Below are positions 1 through 8,557 of a stretch of DNA of 17,604 bases, one piece after another (the stretch's first letter is position 1; each line of letters starts with the position of its first letter). The DNA lies in NCBI GenBank assembly GCA_002423905.1, contig DIVC01000060.1, positions 1-17,604 of the forward strand. The letters run 5' to 3'. Origin of the DNA: Idiomarina sp. UBA6142. Its GTDB lineage: Bacteria > Pseudomonadota > Gammaproteobacteria > Enterobacterales > Alteromonadaceae. The notes below the pieces were generated by a model. It did not search any database, was not told the origin of the DNA, and saw only the letters and a program-made list of their open reading frames with translations. The translations under genes were made by a program, and so were the position numbers.

Positions 1-351
1 GGTAGCGAACGCCAGCAACTGGCAATTTTTGCGTTATTCTTTGCCGGTGCTACGCTAGTAAGCAGCTTCGCTATGCTGGCCTTCGCTGACTTCAGTAAAA
101 CCCCAACTACTGTATTGCAGTGGGTGATTTTAGCTTGGTTAGGCATTGCCGCATCCGGCTTTGGCTACCTGCTCTGGAACCTCGCCAGTAAACGCGTCAA
201 TACCGCGCAATTAGCGATCATGAACAACATGCTGATACCTGCTGGCTTGCTGGTAAACTTCAGCTTTTGGGGCCAACAGGTAGACTGGTGGCGGTTGGCG
301 ATTGGCAGCACTATTTTGCTGCTCTCCATCGCCATCGCCAGCCGCCGTTAA
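1..351 (+). CDS. EamA/DMT-family membrane transporter, C-terminal part (5' end outside window)
   Basis: The reading frame is open from base 1, so the start lies upstream; 116 residues are visible before the TAA at 349-351. They contain about four hydrophobic membrane segments (near visible residues 8-28, 39-63, 70-91 and 97-114), separated by short loops and ending in a basic SRR tail. The segment with GFGYLLWNLASKRV followed by a helix and a final short helix matches the end of the second EamA repeat in drug/metabolite transporters, which are inner-membrane exporters of small metabolites or amino acids. The substrate cannot be read from this fragment. The gene converges on the thiolase gene and the two stop codons overlap in TTAA. 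It is probably unrelated to the leucine operon. The family call is fairly good; specificity is unknown. Confidence 0.75.
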   Translation, partial: GSERQQLAIFALFFAGATLVSSFAMLAFADFSKTPTTVLQWVILAWLGIAASGFGYLLWNLASKRVNTAQLAIMNNMLIPAGLLVNFSFWGQQVDWWRLAIGSTILLLSIAIASRR

Positions 352-1532
352 AGCATTTCTACCGCTAACGCCACCGCTTCACCACCACCGATACACAGTG
401 AGGTGATGCCGCGCTGTTTGCCCTGTTGTTGTAATGCATACAATAAGGTCACCAACAACCGTGCACCACTGGCGCCGATAGGGTGACCCAATGCACAAGC
501 GCCGCCATGAACATTCACTTTGTTGTGGTCCAGTTGCAGCTGTTGGATGGCTAACATGGTGACCATGGCAAAGGCTTCGTTGATTTCCCACAAATCCACC
601 TGCTGCGAACTCCAACCAAGCTGCGTTAACAGTTTGTTCATGGCACCAATTGGCGCCACGGTGAATTCAGCGGGTGCTTGTGAATGCGTGGCATGACCGA
701 CAATACGAGCCAAGGGGGTTAAGCCTTGTGCCCGAGCATCGCTTTCCCGCATCAATACCAACGCCGCAGCACCATCCGAAATAGAGCTGGAGTTGGCCGC
801 GGTAATGGTGCCGTCTTTGGCAAACGCTGGGCGCAAGCCCGGAATCTTTTCCGGCATCGCTTTGCCTGGCTGTTCATCATCACTCACCACCATGTCACCT
901 TTGCGGCTACTGATGGTAAGCGGTTCAATCTCGGCTTGAAATTTACCCTCGGCAATAGCCGCCTTGGCGCGGCTTAACGAGGTTAGCGCAAATTGGTCCA
1001 TCGCTTCACGACCTATACCATACTGATCCGCCGTAGCTTGGGCATAACAACCCATGGCTTTACCTTCGTAGGCGTCTTCTAAGCCGTCCAGCATCATATG
1101 GTCGAGCACCTGGCCGTGCCCCATGCGCATACCAGTGCGTGCTTGTGGCAGCAAATACGGCGCGTTCGACATACTTTCCATACCACCGGCAACCACTACG
1201 CGAGCGCTGCCTGAACGCAGCAAATCATAGCCCAACATGACCGCTTTTAAGCCCGAACCACAGACTTTGTTAATCGTAGTGGCTCCAGCGCTGCGCGGCA
1301 GTCCGGCGTGCAACGTCGCTTGTCGCGCTGGGGCTTGGCCCAAACCCGCAGGCAGCACATTACCCATGATCACTTCCGACACCGCACTGCCGTCAACACC
1401 GCTTTGCGCCAACGCGGCTTTAATCGCTGCCGCTCCTAACTGGGGAGCTGATAATGGTGCCAAACTGCCTTGAAAACCGCCCATTGGGGTGCGTTTTGCG
1501 GCAACAATCACGACTGCATCAAATGAACTCAC
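348..1532 (-). CDS. Acetyl-CoA C-acetyltransferase (thiolase II, AtoB/PhaA-like)
   Basis: This 394-aa protein has the usual thiolase length and all catalytic parts: the nucleophile Cys91 in NKVCGSGLK, His350 in CALGHPIGASGAR, and Cys380 in CIGGGEA. The family reversibly cleaves acetoacetyl-CoA with CoA to two acetyl-CoA, in the cytoplasm. The start is GTG at 1530-1532, supported by a strong AGGAGG (complement of 1537-1542) four bases upstream; the first residues MSSFDAVVIVAAKRTP fit the family N-terminus. It is divergent from liuR and shares its control region, which contains a LiuR-like palindrome. Together with the AacS gene in the facing operon, it would finish leucine breakdown by splitting acetoacetyl-CoA. 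A broader 3-ketoacyl-CoA substrate range is possible: the C-terminal motif is GGGEA rather than the GGGMG or GGGQG of biosynthetic thiolases. The family call is very secure, the chain-length preference is inferred from context. Confidence 0.93.
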   Translation of the reverse strand: MSSFDAVVIVAAKRTPMGGFQGSLAPLSAPQLGAAAIKAALAQSGVDGSAVSEVIMGNVLPAGLGQAPARQATLHAGLPRSAGATTINKVCGSGLKAVMLGYDLLRSGSARVVVAGGMESMSNAPYLLPQARTGMRMGHGQVLDHMMLDGLEDAYEGKAMGCYAQATADQYGIGREAMDQFALTSLSRAKAAIAEGKFQAEIEPLTISSRKGDMVVSDDEQPGKAMPEKIPGLRPAFAKDGTITAANSSSISDGAAALVLMRESDARAQGLTPLARIVGHATHSQAPAEFTVAPIGAMNKLLTQLGWSSQQVDLWEINEAFAMVTMLAIQQLQLDHNKVNVHGGACALGHPIGASGARLLVTLLYALQQQGKQRGITSLCIGGGEAVALAVEML

Positions 1533-1576
1533 TCAACCTCCTAAAAACTTTGCCAGCTTGGTCACTCGTTCTGACC

Positions 1577-1592
1577 TTTACGTTAACGTCAA
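1577..1592. promoter_or_regulatory. Predicted LiuR operator between the thiolase gene and the liu operon
   Basis: TTTACGTTAACGTCAA is a 16-base inverted repeat with one mismatched pair (1579/1590) and a perfect ACGTTAACGT core. It lies in the 105-base region between two divergent starts, beside the gene for a MerR-family LiuR. LiuR regulons in gammaproteobacteria are predicted from comparative genomics to use ACGT-containing palindromes of this kind. The site could control both directions. I did not find convincing -35/-10 pairs: a TTGACG lies on the minus strand inside the site, but no good -10 follows it. Confidence 0.7.
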
Positions 1593-1637
1593 CTTGCATT
1601 AAGCTTAACGCTCTCACAAGTCACATTGCAAGCACAA

Positions 1638-2081
1638 ATGAACAAACAAACAACCTACAGTATCGGCGATTTAGCGCGGGAATTCGATATCACCACCCGC
1701 AGCATTCGCTTCTATGAAGACCAAGGCCTGCTGGCGCCAGCTCGGCATGGACAAACACGGCTTTACACCAACAAAGATCGGGTGCGCCTCAAGTTGATCC
1801 TGCGCGGTAAACGGCTCGGCTTCTCGTTAGCTGAAACCAAGCGGCTCTTTGATCTTTATGACCTCGAAAACAGCAGTGCGCGGCAGCTCTATACCATTTT
1901 AGATCTAATCGCCGACAAACGCTTGTCACTGCAACAACAACTTGAAGATATTAAAGTGTTATTGGTTGAGCTCAGCAACTTGGAAGATCGCTGTCGCGAT
2001 GAGTTGGCCGACATTGAAGCTAGCAAAGCCACTGCCACCAAGCCGAGCGACAACAATCAACCACCTATTGTTCAGGAGTAA
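1638..2081 (+). CDS. liuR: LiuR, MerR-family regulator of leucine/branched-chain degradation
   Basis: This 147-aa protein begins with a MerR winged helix-turn-helix (about residues 5-75): [26 protein letters not shown], then a wing with [15 protein letters not shown] helical dimerisation region follows (about 80-130) with no metal-binding cysteine cluster; a single Cys occurs near the end. The C-terminal tail is short and polar. This is the LiuR pattern, the regulator of isovalerate/leucine catabolic genes, thought to sense a pathway acyl-CoA or related metabolite. It is the first gene of the liu operon, three bases before liuA, and faces the predicted operator, so autoregulation is likely. 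I chose ATG 1638, which puts YSIGDLA close to the N-terminus as is usual; a TTG at 1626 would add four residues. Neither start has a clear Shine-Dalgarno sequence. Confidence 0.88.
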   Translation: MNKQTTYSIGDLAREFDITTRSIRFYEDQGLLAPARHGQTRLYTNKDRVRLKLILRGKRLGFSLAETKRLFDLYDLENSSARQLYTILDLIADKRLSLQQQLEDIKVLLVELSNLEDRCRDELADIEASKATATKPSDNNQPPIVQE

Positions 2082-2083
2082 CT

Positions 2084-3253
2084 ATGATTCAGCAGTTTAG
2101 TTCACTTAATTTTGGTCTGGGTGAAACCGCCGAGATGATCCGCGATAGCGTTAACGCCTTTGCCCGTGAAGAAATCGCTCCACGTGCCGCCGACATTGAT
2201 CATAGTAACGAGTTTCCTGCTGACTTGTGGGTCAAGATGGGTGAATTAGGTCTACTGGGCATGACCGTACCGGAACAATACGGCGGCTCTGGTCTAGGTT
2301 ACTTGGAGCACGTGGTGGCCATGGAAGAAATTAGTCGTGCCTCGGCCTCAGTCGGTTTAAGTTATGGCGCGCATTCCAACCTCTGCGTCAATCAGATTGC
2401 TCGCAATGGTAATGAACAACAAAAACAAAAATACCTACCCAAACTATGCTCTGGTGAGCACGTTGGCGCTTTGGCCATGAGTGAGCCCAATGCCGGTTCT
2501 GACGTAGTTAGCATGAAATTACGCGCCGATAAACAAGGCGATGTGTACGTGCTAAACGGTAACAAAATGTGGATCACCAATGGCCCTGATGCCGATGTAT
2601 TAGTGGTGTATGCCAAAACTAGTCCGGCGAAACACTCACGCGGTATTACCGCCTTTATCATTGAGAAAGATTTTGCTGGCTTTAGCACCGCTCAAAAGCT
2701 CGATAAATTGGGTATGCGCGGCTCTAACACCTGTGAATTGGTGTTCCGTGATTGCCAAGTACCCGCCGCAAATATCTTAGGTGAGCTCGACAATGGCGTC
2801 GAAGTGTTAATGAGTGGGCTGGATTACGAACGTGCTGTGTTGGCAGCCGGTTCGCTGGGGATCATGCAAGCCTGTTTGGACGTGTGTGTGCCTTATGTCC
2901 ATGATCGCAAACAATTCGGTAAAGCCATTGGTGAGTTCCAATTAGTACAAGGCAAATTAGCCGATATGTACACTCGCACCAATGCCGCTCGAGCCTATGT
3001 TTACGCTGTCGCACAATCCTGTGACCGCGGTGAAACTACTCGCAAAGATGCCGCTGGGGCTATTTTATATGCCGCCGAATTAGCCACGCAATTAGCGCTC
3101 GACGCCATTCAGTTACTGGGCGGCAACGGTTATATTAACGAGTATCCAACTGGACGCTTGTTACGCGATGCCAAACTTTACGAAATTGGTGCCGGCACCT
3201 CAGAAATTCGCCGCATGCTGATTGGTCGTGAACTGTTCAACGAATCAGCCTAA
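2084..3253 (+). CDS. liuA: Isovaleryl-CoA dehydrogenase LiuA
   Basis: This 389-aa FAD enzyme oxidises isovaleryl-CoA to 3-methylcrotonyl-CoA and passes electrons to ETF. The acyl-CoA dehydrogenase signatures are present: [10 protein letters not shown] at 131-140 and MWITNG at 162-167 for FAD and substrate binding, DRKQFGK near 274, and [12 protein letters not shown] near 344. The catalytic base points to the isovaleryl-CoA type: Glu249 in GLDYERAVL matches the IVD glutamate, while the position before Gly-Thr near 370, where medium-chain enzymes carry the catalytic Glu, is Ala ([10 protein letters not shown]). ATG 2084 is preceded by CAGGAG inside the end of liuR, with only two bases between the genes, so translation is probably coupled. 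It is the first enzyme gene of the operon. The ETF-QO gene at the operon's far end would serve it. Confidence 0.95.
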   Translation: MIQQFSSLNFGLGETAEMIRDSVNAFAREEIAPRAADIDHSNEFPADLWVKMGELGLLGMTVPEQYGGSGLGYLEHVVAMEEISRASASVGLSYGAHSNLCVNQIARNGNEQQKQKYLPKLCSGEHVGALAMSEPNAGSDVVSMKLRADKQGDVYVLNGNKMWITNGPDADVLVVYAKTSPAKHSRGITAFIIEKDFAGFSTAQKLDKLGMRGSNTCELVFRDCQVPAANILGELDNGVEVLMSGLDYERAVLAAGSLGIMQACLDVCVPYVHDRKQFGKAIGEFQLVQGKLADMYTRTNAARAYVYAVAQSCDRGETTRKDAAGAILYAAELATQLALDAIQLLGGNGYINEYPTGRLLRDAKLYEIGAGTSEIRRMLIGRELFNESA

Positions 3254-3267
3254 CCAGGAGCCTGACC

Positions 3268-4875
3268 GTGACGCGAATTATTAGCACGATTAATGCTAAA
3301 GACCCAACCTTTCAGGCCAATCACCAGGCGCTGCAAAAGGTGGTCGACGATCTCTACGCCAAGGTTGCGCAAATCAAACAAGGTGGCGGTGCCAAGTATC
3401 AAGAGCGCCACTTAGCGCGGGGCAAGTTATTGCCGCGTCAGCGTATTGAAAAGCTACTCGACCCGGGTTCAGCATTCTTAGAAGTCGGTCAGTTTGCCGC
3501 TTGGGAATGTTACGATGATTACGTTCCGGCTGCTGGCGTGGTGGCTGGAATTGGCACCGTAGAAGGGGTGCAATGCATGATCGTAGCCAACGATGCCACG
3601 GTGAAAGGTGGCACCTACTACCCACTGACGGTCAAGAAGCACCTGCGCGCACAAGAAATTGCCGAGCGTTGCCACCTCCCCTGCATCTATTTGGTGGATT
3701 CTGGTGGTGCCAACTTACCGCAACAAGATGAAGTATTCCCCGATCGTGATCATTTTGGCCGGATCTTTTTCAATCAAGCCAACATGTCCGCTAAAGGCAT
3801 TCCGCAAATTGCCGTGGTGATGGGCTTGTGTACTGCTGGTGGTGCCTATGTACCGGCCATGGCTGATGAGAGTATCATTGTGAAAGAGCAAGGCACTATC
3901 TTCTTAGCCGGCCCGCCGCTGGTAAAAGCTGCTACCGGTGAAGAAGTTTCTGCTGAGGAGCTCGGTGGCGCCGATGTGCACACCAAGATTTCTGGGGTTG
4001 CTGACCATTACGCGCTTAACGATGATCATGCCTTAGCTCTGGCTCGCCGAGCGGTATCAAGGCTGAACTATCAGCCGGCTCTGCCGCTGACACCGACCAC
4101 CGTGAAACCACCCCATTACCCGGCCAGTGAACTCTATGGCATTGTCGGAACCGACTTACGCAAGCCCTACGATGTGCGTGAAGTGATTGCCCGTATTGTG
4201 GATGACTCAGACCTCGATGAATTCAAGCAAAACTACGGTGCTACTTTGGTGACTGGCTTTGCCCGCATTCATGGCTATCCGGTCGGTATTGTTGCCAACA
4301 ACGGTATTTTATTCTCTGAATCGGCGCAAAAAGGCGCCCACTTCATTGAGTTGTGTGCGCAACGCAAGATCCCCCTAGTGTTCTTGCAAAATATCACCGG
4401 CTTTATGGTCGGCAAAAAATACGAGGCCGAAGGTATTGCCAAACATGGCGCCAAAATGGTGACCGCGGTGAGCTGCGCGCAAGTGCCTAAATTTACCGTG
4501 TTGATTGGTGGTAGCTATGGTGCAGGTAACTACGGCATGTGTGGCCGTGCCTACGATCCAACCCTGATGTTTATGTGGCCGAATGCGCGCATCTCGGTGA
4601 TGGGTGGCGAGCAAGCTGCTGGCGTCATGGCGCAAGTCAGCAAAGACAACCTCGCCCGCCAAGGGCAAAGCATGAGCGCTGAGCAAGAACGGGCGCTGAA
4701 ACAGCCGATTGTTGATCAGTATGAACGCCAAGGGCACCCCTACTATGCCTCGGCACGGCTATGGGATGATGGCATCATTGACCCAGCACAGACGCGCGCG
4801 GTGCTGGCGTTAAGCCTTGCTGCGGCCAACAACGCACCCATCGCGGATACACGCTTTGGCGTGTTCCGCATGTAA
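3268..4875 (+). CDS. liuB: Methylcrotonyl-CoA carboxylase, carboxyltransferase (beta) subunit LiuB
   Basis: This 535-aa protein is the biotin-dependent carboxyltransferase subunit that moves CO2 from carboxybiotin on LiuD to 3-methylcrotonyl-CoA, giving 3-methylglutaconyl-CoA. It has two crotonase-fold halves. The N-terminal half (about 25-280) holds [12 protein letters not shown] near 142, [14 protein letters not shown] near 188 and [20 protein letters not shown] near 215. The C-terminal half (about 285-525) holds [17 protein letters not shown] near 344 and [18 protein letters not shown] near 414 with the [17 protein letters not shown] segment. These match MCC beta rather than propionyl- or acetyl-CoA carboxylase, in line with the neighbours. 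The start is GTG 3268 with AGGAG at 3256-3260, seven bases away. LiuC follows after ten bases. The length is normal for the family. Confidence 0.95.
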   Translation: MTRIISTINAKDPTFQANHQALQKVVDDLYAKVAQIKQGGGAKYQERHLARGKLLPRQRIEKLLDPGSAFLEVGQFAAWECYDDYVPAAGVVAGIGTVEGVQCMIVANDATVKGGTYYPLTVKKHLRAQEIAERCHLPCIYLVDSGGANLPQQDEVFPDRDHFGRIFFNQANMSAKGIPQIAVVMGLCTAGGAYVPAMADESIIVKEQGTIFLAGPPLVKAATGEEVSAEELGGADVHTKISGVADHYALNDDHALALARRAVSRLNYQPALPLTPTTVKPPHYPASELYGIVGTDLRKPYDVREVIARIVDDSDLDEFKQNYGATLVTGFARIHGYPVGIVANNGILFSESAQKGAHFIELCAQRKIPLVFLQNITGFMVGKKYEAEGIAKHGAKMVTAVSCAQVPKFTVLIGGSYGAGNYGMCGRAYDPTLMFMWPNARISVMGGEQAAGVMAQVSKDNLARQGQSMSAEQERALKQPIVDQYERQGHPYYASARLWDDGIIDPAQTRAVLALSLAAANNAPIADTRFGVFRM

Positions 4876-4888
4876 GGAGTTCGCCATG
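4872..4888 (+). repeat. Copy 1 of a 17-base ribosome-binding-site repeat (before liuC)
   Basis: GTAAGGAGTTCGCCATG includes the liuB stop codon TAA, the Shine-Dalgarno sequence and the liuC start codon. It recurs with one change before the GGDEF/EAL gene at 10503-10519. It may simply reflect a favoured strong ribosome binding site. Confidence 0.6.
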
Positions 4889-5668
4889 TCGTATGCCTAT
4901 ATCGCATTACATATCGAGGCTAACCTCGCCCGACTGACCTTGAATCGGCCTGACGTACATAATGCCTTTGACGATCGCATGATTACCGAGCTGCTTGATG
5001 CGCTCGATGTTGTCGCTAACCATGCCGAGATACGGCTGCTAGTGCTCGCCAGCAACGGCAAAAATTTCTCCGCCGGCGCTGACTTAGCGTGGATGCGTGC
5101 TATGGCCAGCAAAAACTATGCTGACAACTGTGCCGATGCCGCGCAGTTGTCACTGTTGATGCAACGCCTTGATGAATTGCCCCAACCGACCATCGCCCTA
5201 GTTCGTGGTGCAGCCTTCGGGGGTGCCGTAGGTCTGTTGGCCTGTTGTGACATTGTGCTGGCTGAAGCCAGTGCTAGTTTTTGTTTGAGCGAAGTGAAAA
5301 TCGGCTTAATTCCTGCCGTGATCAGCCCCTATGTGATGCGAGCCATGGGTCATCGCCAAGCCCGCCGGTACATGCTCAGTGCCGAACGGTTTAGTGCGGA
5401 AACTGCACTGGCCATAGGCTTGGTGCACGAATTAACCGCTGATCTTGATGGTCGCCTCGAGCAACTGCAACAACTGCTAGTCGCCAACAGCCCAGCAGCC
5501 GTTAAAGCCGCCAAGCGCTTAGCCTTGGCCATTGACCAACAACCACTGAACGATGCTACGCGCCAACATACTGTGACCGAAATAGCTCAGATCCGGGTGT
5601 CGGCCGAGGGCCAAGAAGGTTTAACGGCGTTCCTTGAAAAACGCACGCCTGCTTGGATAAAAGGATAA
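4886..5668 (+). CDS. liuC: Methylglutaconyl-CoA hydratase LiuC (enoyl-CoA hydratase family)
   Basis: This 260-aa crotonase-family enzyme is expected to hydrate 3-methylglutaconyl-CoA to HMG-CoA. The oxyanion-hole motifs are FSAGADLAWM (61-70) and RGAAFGGAVGLLACCD (107-122). Glu136 in LSEVKIGLIPAV matches the general-acid glutamate of enoyl-CoA hydratase, whereas the second crotonase glutamate position (near 116) is Gly. That is a difference from the classical two-Glu hydratases and could matter for substrate choice. I chose ATG 4886, preceded by AAGGAG at 4874-4879 with six bases of spacing. The frame stays open upstream to 4817, but that extension would overlap liuB and lacks family similarity. 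The gene lies between the two MCC subunit genes and stops three bases before liuD. General enoyl-CoA hydratase activity cannot be excluded from sequence alone. Confidence 0.92.
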   Translation: MSYAYIALHIEANLARLTLNRPDVHNAFDDRMITELLDALDVVANHAEIRLLVLASNGKNFSAGADLAWMRAMASKNYADNCADAAQLSLLMQRLDELPQPTIALVRGAAFGGAVGLLACCDIVLAEASASFCLSEVKIGLIPAVISPYVMRAMGHRQARRYMLSAERFSAETALAIGLVHELTADLDGRLEQLQQLLVANSPAAVKAAKRLALAIDQQPLNDATRQHTVTEIAQIRVSAEGQEGLTAFLEKRTPAWIKG

Positions 5669-5671
5669 CTC

Positions 5672-7627
5672 ATGTTGCAAAAATTGCTGATTGCCAACCG
5701 TGGTGAAATTGCCTGTCGAATCATCCGTACGGCGCGACAAATGGGAATTCGCACCGTGGCAGTCTATTCTGCCGCCGATGCTAACGCGCAGCACGTAAAG
5801 CTCGCCGACGAAAGCGTTTATATTGGTCCAGCACCCAGTAGCGACAGCTATTTGGTCATCGAAAAAATAATCGCGGCAGCCAAAAGTACCGGTGCCGACG
5901 CCATTCATCCCGGCTATGGGTTCTTATCAGAGAACGAACACTTCGCCGAAGCCTGTGCCAAAAACAACGTGATTTTCGTTGGCCCACCGCTTAGTGCAAT
6001 TGCCGCCATGGGCTCAAAAAGTGCCGCCAAAGCCATCATGAGTGAAGCCGAAGTACCGTTAGTACCCGGCTATCATGGTGACGACCAAGACCCAGCCACC
6101 CTGCGTGCCGAAGCCGAGAAGATTGGTTTTCCGGTGTTATTAAAAGCGGCCTACGGCGGCGGTGGTAAAGGCATGCGCGTGGTCAACCACAGCGCTGAGT
6201 TTGAGCCAGCGCTGCAATCGGCTAAACGCGAAGCACAAGCGGGCTTTGGCAACGATAAAATGCTGTTAGAAAAGTACTTGGGCAACCCACGCCATGTCGA
6301 AATTCAGGTGTTTTGCGATCAACATGGCAATGCCGTGTACCTATCAGAACGCGATTGCTCGGTACAACGCCGCCACCAAAAAGTGATTGAAGAGGCACCC
6401 GCGCCGGCGTTAAGTGCGTTTACCCGTAAAGCTATGGGTGAAGCTGCTGTGCGCGCCGCCCAAGCAATCAATTATGAAGGCGCTGGGACGGTAGAATTTC
6501 TGCTTGATACTGACAGCAAGTTCTATTTCATGGAGATGAACACCCGCTTACAGGTCGAGCATCCGGTCACCGAGCTCATCACTGGTCAAGATTTGGTGCA
6601 ATGGCAATTGCTAGTCGCCAGCGGCGAGCCGTTGCCCTTGACCCAAGGACAAATTCAGCTGCAGGGTCATGCCTTTGAAGCACGAATTTATGCCGAAGAT
6701 CCAGCCAACGAATTTTTGCCAAGTACTGGGCCATTAACGGTATTACGCACCCCCGCAACATCCGCGCACGTGCGTATCGATAGCGGCGTGATTGAGGGCG
6801 ATGAAGTCAGCGCCTATTACGACCCAATGATCGCCAAACTTATCGTCTGGGGCAGCACCCGCACCGAAGCATTGCGCCGCTTAGTCACCGCCCTCAATGA
6901 TTTTCGTGTCGCTGGGGTGCGCACCAACGTGGATTTTTTACGCAGTATCGCCAAGCATCCACAATTTCAGCGCGCCGAATTGAGTACCCGTTTTATTGAG
7001 CGCCATGAACAGGATCTCTTTGCCGATACCAGTGCACTGGAGGATGATTACGCCACCATCGCCGCCGTGGTTGAATTAGTGCAAAGCCAGCAGCACCAGC
7101 ACGCATGGTTTGCCAATCCTGGCTTGCAACTCAATCAACCGGCCCAGTTTAGCCTCACCCTGCAGCGTGATGGCGAACCTTATGCGGTGACCCTAACCGC
7201 CCATAGTAATGGCTGGCAACGGCTACCCGATCAACGGGTGTGGCAGGCCAGCTGGCAACAGGACCGCTGGCGCATTCAATGCGATGCGCAGAGCTTCGTT
7301 GCTCATGTCATGCACGCTGATGGCTACCTGACGGTGATGACCGAAGCTGCCAGTATTCGCTTCCAACGCTATGATGTGCTGGTGGAACTGCAACATGAAC
7401 AAGCCAGCGGCGGTATGGTCGCGCCGATGAATGGCACCGTGGTCGCGGTGCTCGTTGCGAGTGGCGAGACCGTCACCGCAGGGCAATCGCTGCTGGTGAT
7501 GGAGGCCATGAAAATGGAATACACTATCCGCGCCAGTCATGCCGGCACGGTGGAGCACATTTTTTATCAAAGCGGCGAGTTGGTCAGCGATGGTGCCGAA
7601 CTGGTGCGTATTAGCGCTGCCGACTAG
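5672..7627 (+). CDS. liuD: Methylcrotonyl-CoA carboxylase, biotin-carboxylase (alpha) subunit LiuD
   Basis: This 651-aa subunit carboxylates its own biotin with ATP and bicarbonate, and works with LiuB. In order it has: a biotin carboxylase N-domain beginning LLIANRGEIACRII; the ATP-grasp glycine loop AAYGGGGKGMRVV (159-171); ERDCSVQRRHQKVIEEAP (226-243); MNTRLQVEHPVTE (289-301), including catalytic Arg292; the biotin carboxylase C-domain to about 450; a less conserved linker; and a C-terminal biotinyl domain with EAMKM and biotin-accepting Lys614. The acetyl/propionyl-CoA carboxylase alpha layout with the carrier on the same chain fits MCC alpha. ATG 5672 has an AAAAGGA Shine-Dalgarno in the end of liuC. 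LiuE begins about 19-25 bases downstream. Biotinylation requires BirA, not encoded here. Confidence 0.95.
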   Translation: MLQKLLIANRGEIACRIIRTARQMGIRTVAVYSAADANAQHVKLADESVYIGPAPSSDSYLVIEKIIAAAKSTGADAIHPGYGFLSENEHFAEACAKNNVIFVGPPLSAIAAMGSKSAAKAIMSEAEVPLVPGYHGDDQDPATLRAEAEKIGFPVLLKAAYGGGGKGMRVVNHSAEFEPALQSAKREAQAGFGNDKMLLEKYLGNPRHVEIQVFCDQHGNAVYLSERDCSVQRRHQKVIEEAPAPALSAFTRKAMGEAAVRAAQAINYEGAGTVEFLLDTDSKFYFMEMNTRLQVEHPVTELITGQDLVQWQLLVASGEPLPLTQGQIQLQGHAFEARIYAEDPANEFLPSTGPLTVLRTPATSAHVRIDSGVIEGDEVSAYYDPMIAKLIVWGSTRTEALRRLVTALNDFRVAGVRTNVDFLRSIAKHPQFQRAELSTRFIERHEQDLFADTSALEDDYATIAAVVELVQSQQHQHAWFANPGLQLNQPAQFSLTLQRDGEPYAVTLTAHSNGWQRLPDQRVWQASWQQDRWRIQCDAQSFVAHVMHADGYLTVMTEAASIRFQRYDVLVELQHEQASGGMVAPMNGTVVAVLVASGETVTAGQSLLVMEAMKMEYTIRASHAGTVEHIFYQSGELVSDGAELVRISAAD

Positions 7628-7651
7628 TCTGCTAACAAAGGAACAATGACA

Positions 7652-8557
7652 ATGGCATTGCCAGAGCAGGTTAAAATTGTTGAAGTTGGCCCCCGCGATG
7701 GCCTACAAAATGAAACCAAGGTGCCCACTGCGGCTAAAATAGCCTTGGTGGAAGCGCTCGCCGCTGCTGGCTTGAGTTACCTTGAAACCGGTGCCTTTGT
7801 GAGCCCTAAATGGGTGCCGCAGATGGCCGACAGTGCTGATGTATTTGCCGGCATTCAGCGCCAACCCGGGGTGATTTACGCGGCTCTGGCACCGAACTTA
7901 CAGGGTTTTGAAGCCGCCATGGCGGCCGGTGCTGACGAGGTGGCGATCTTTGCTGCCGCCTCGGAAGCCTTTAGTCAAAAAAACATCAACTGCAGTATTG
8001 CCGAAAGCTTTGACCGCTTCGCGCCAGTCATCGCGGCGGCGCGAGCCCGTAATATACGCATTCGCGGTTACGTCAGCTGTGTCTTAGGCTGCCCTTATCA
8101 AGGTGAAGTGCAGCCACAGCAGGTGACTGAAGTGGCGGCGCAGTTAGCCGCCATGGGCTGCTACGAAATATCGCTGGGCGACACCATTGGTGTCGGCACC
8201 CCTCTGCAAGCCCAGCGCATGCTAGGCGCAGTCGCTGAGCAGGTGCCGATCAACCAATTAGCACTACATTTTCATAATACCTATGGCCAAGCGCTGGCCA
8301 ATATTGCCGCCTGCCTGCCGATGGGAGTAAGCACCATCGATAGCGCTGTGGCCGGCCTTGGTGGCTGCCCCTATGCCAAAGGTGCCAGTGGCAACGTGGC
8401 CACCGAAGATGTCCTGTACCTGTTACAAGGTATGGGTATTCATACCGGGGTAAATTTAACCGCCGTAGTCAGTGCCGGTGCAGCAATTTGTGACTATCTT
8501 GAGCATGGTCCCCGCTCGAACGTGGCCTTAGCTGAATTAGCCAAACGGAAGCAATGA
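7652..8557 (+). CDS. liuE: Hydroxymethylglutaryl-CoA lyase LiuE
   Basis: This 301-aa TIM-barrel enzyme cleaves HMG-CoA to acetyl-CoA and acetoacetate using a divalent metal. Visible signatures are [12 protein letters not shown] (Arg15 and Asp16), [15 protein letters not shown] near 139, the metal-binding HFHNTYGQ (His206, His208), and the HMG-CoA lyase active-site signature [14 protein letters not shown] with Cys239. I favour ATG 7652 because AAAGGA (7637-7642) is then nine bases away; ATG 7646, only three bases from it, would add two residues. The stop codon overlaps the aacS start in ATGA at 8554-8557. It acts directly after LiuC, and its product acetoacetate is the substrate of the next gene. 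The family length is normal, and I see no truncation. Confidence 0.94.
   Translation: MALPEQVKIVEVGPRDGLQNETKVPTAAKIALVEALAAAGLSYLETGAFVSPKWVPQMADSADVFAGIQRQPGVIYAALAPNLQGFEAAMAAGADEVAIFAAASEAFSQKNINCSIAESFDRFAPVIAAARARNIRIRGYVSCVLGCPYQGEVQPQQVTEVAAQLAAMGCYEISLGDTIGVGTPLQAQRMLGAVAEQVPINQLALHFHNTYGQALANIAACLPMGVSTIDSAVAGLGGCPYAKGASGNVATEDVLYLLQGMGIHTGVNLTAVVSAGAAICDYLEHGPRSNVALAELAKRKQ

Noticed and set aside
4375..4737. Antisense open frame of 120 codons across liuB
   Set aside because: It is opposite a conserved enzyme domain, lacks a ribosome site and shows no family-like sequence; it is a shadow of liuB codon use.
4817..4885. N-terminal extension of liuC by 23 codons
   Set aside because: It overlaps the liuB end, lacks crotonase similarity, and the ATG at 4886 has an excellent AAGGAG site six bases upstream.
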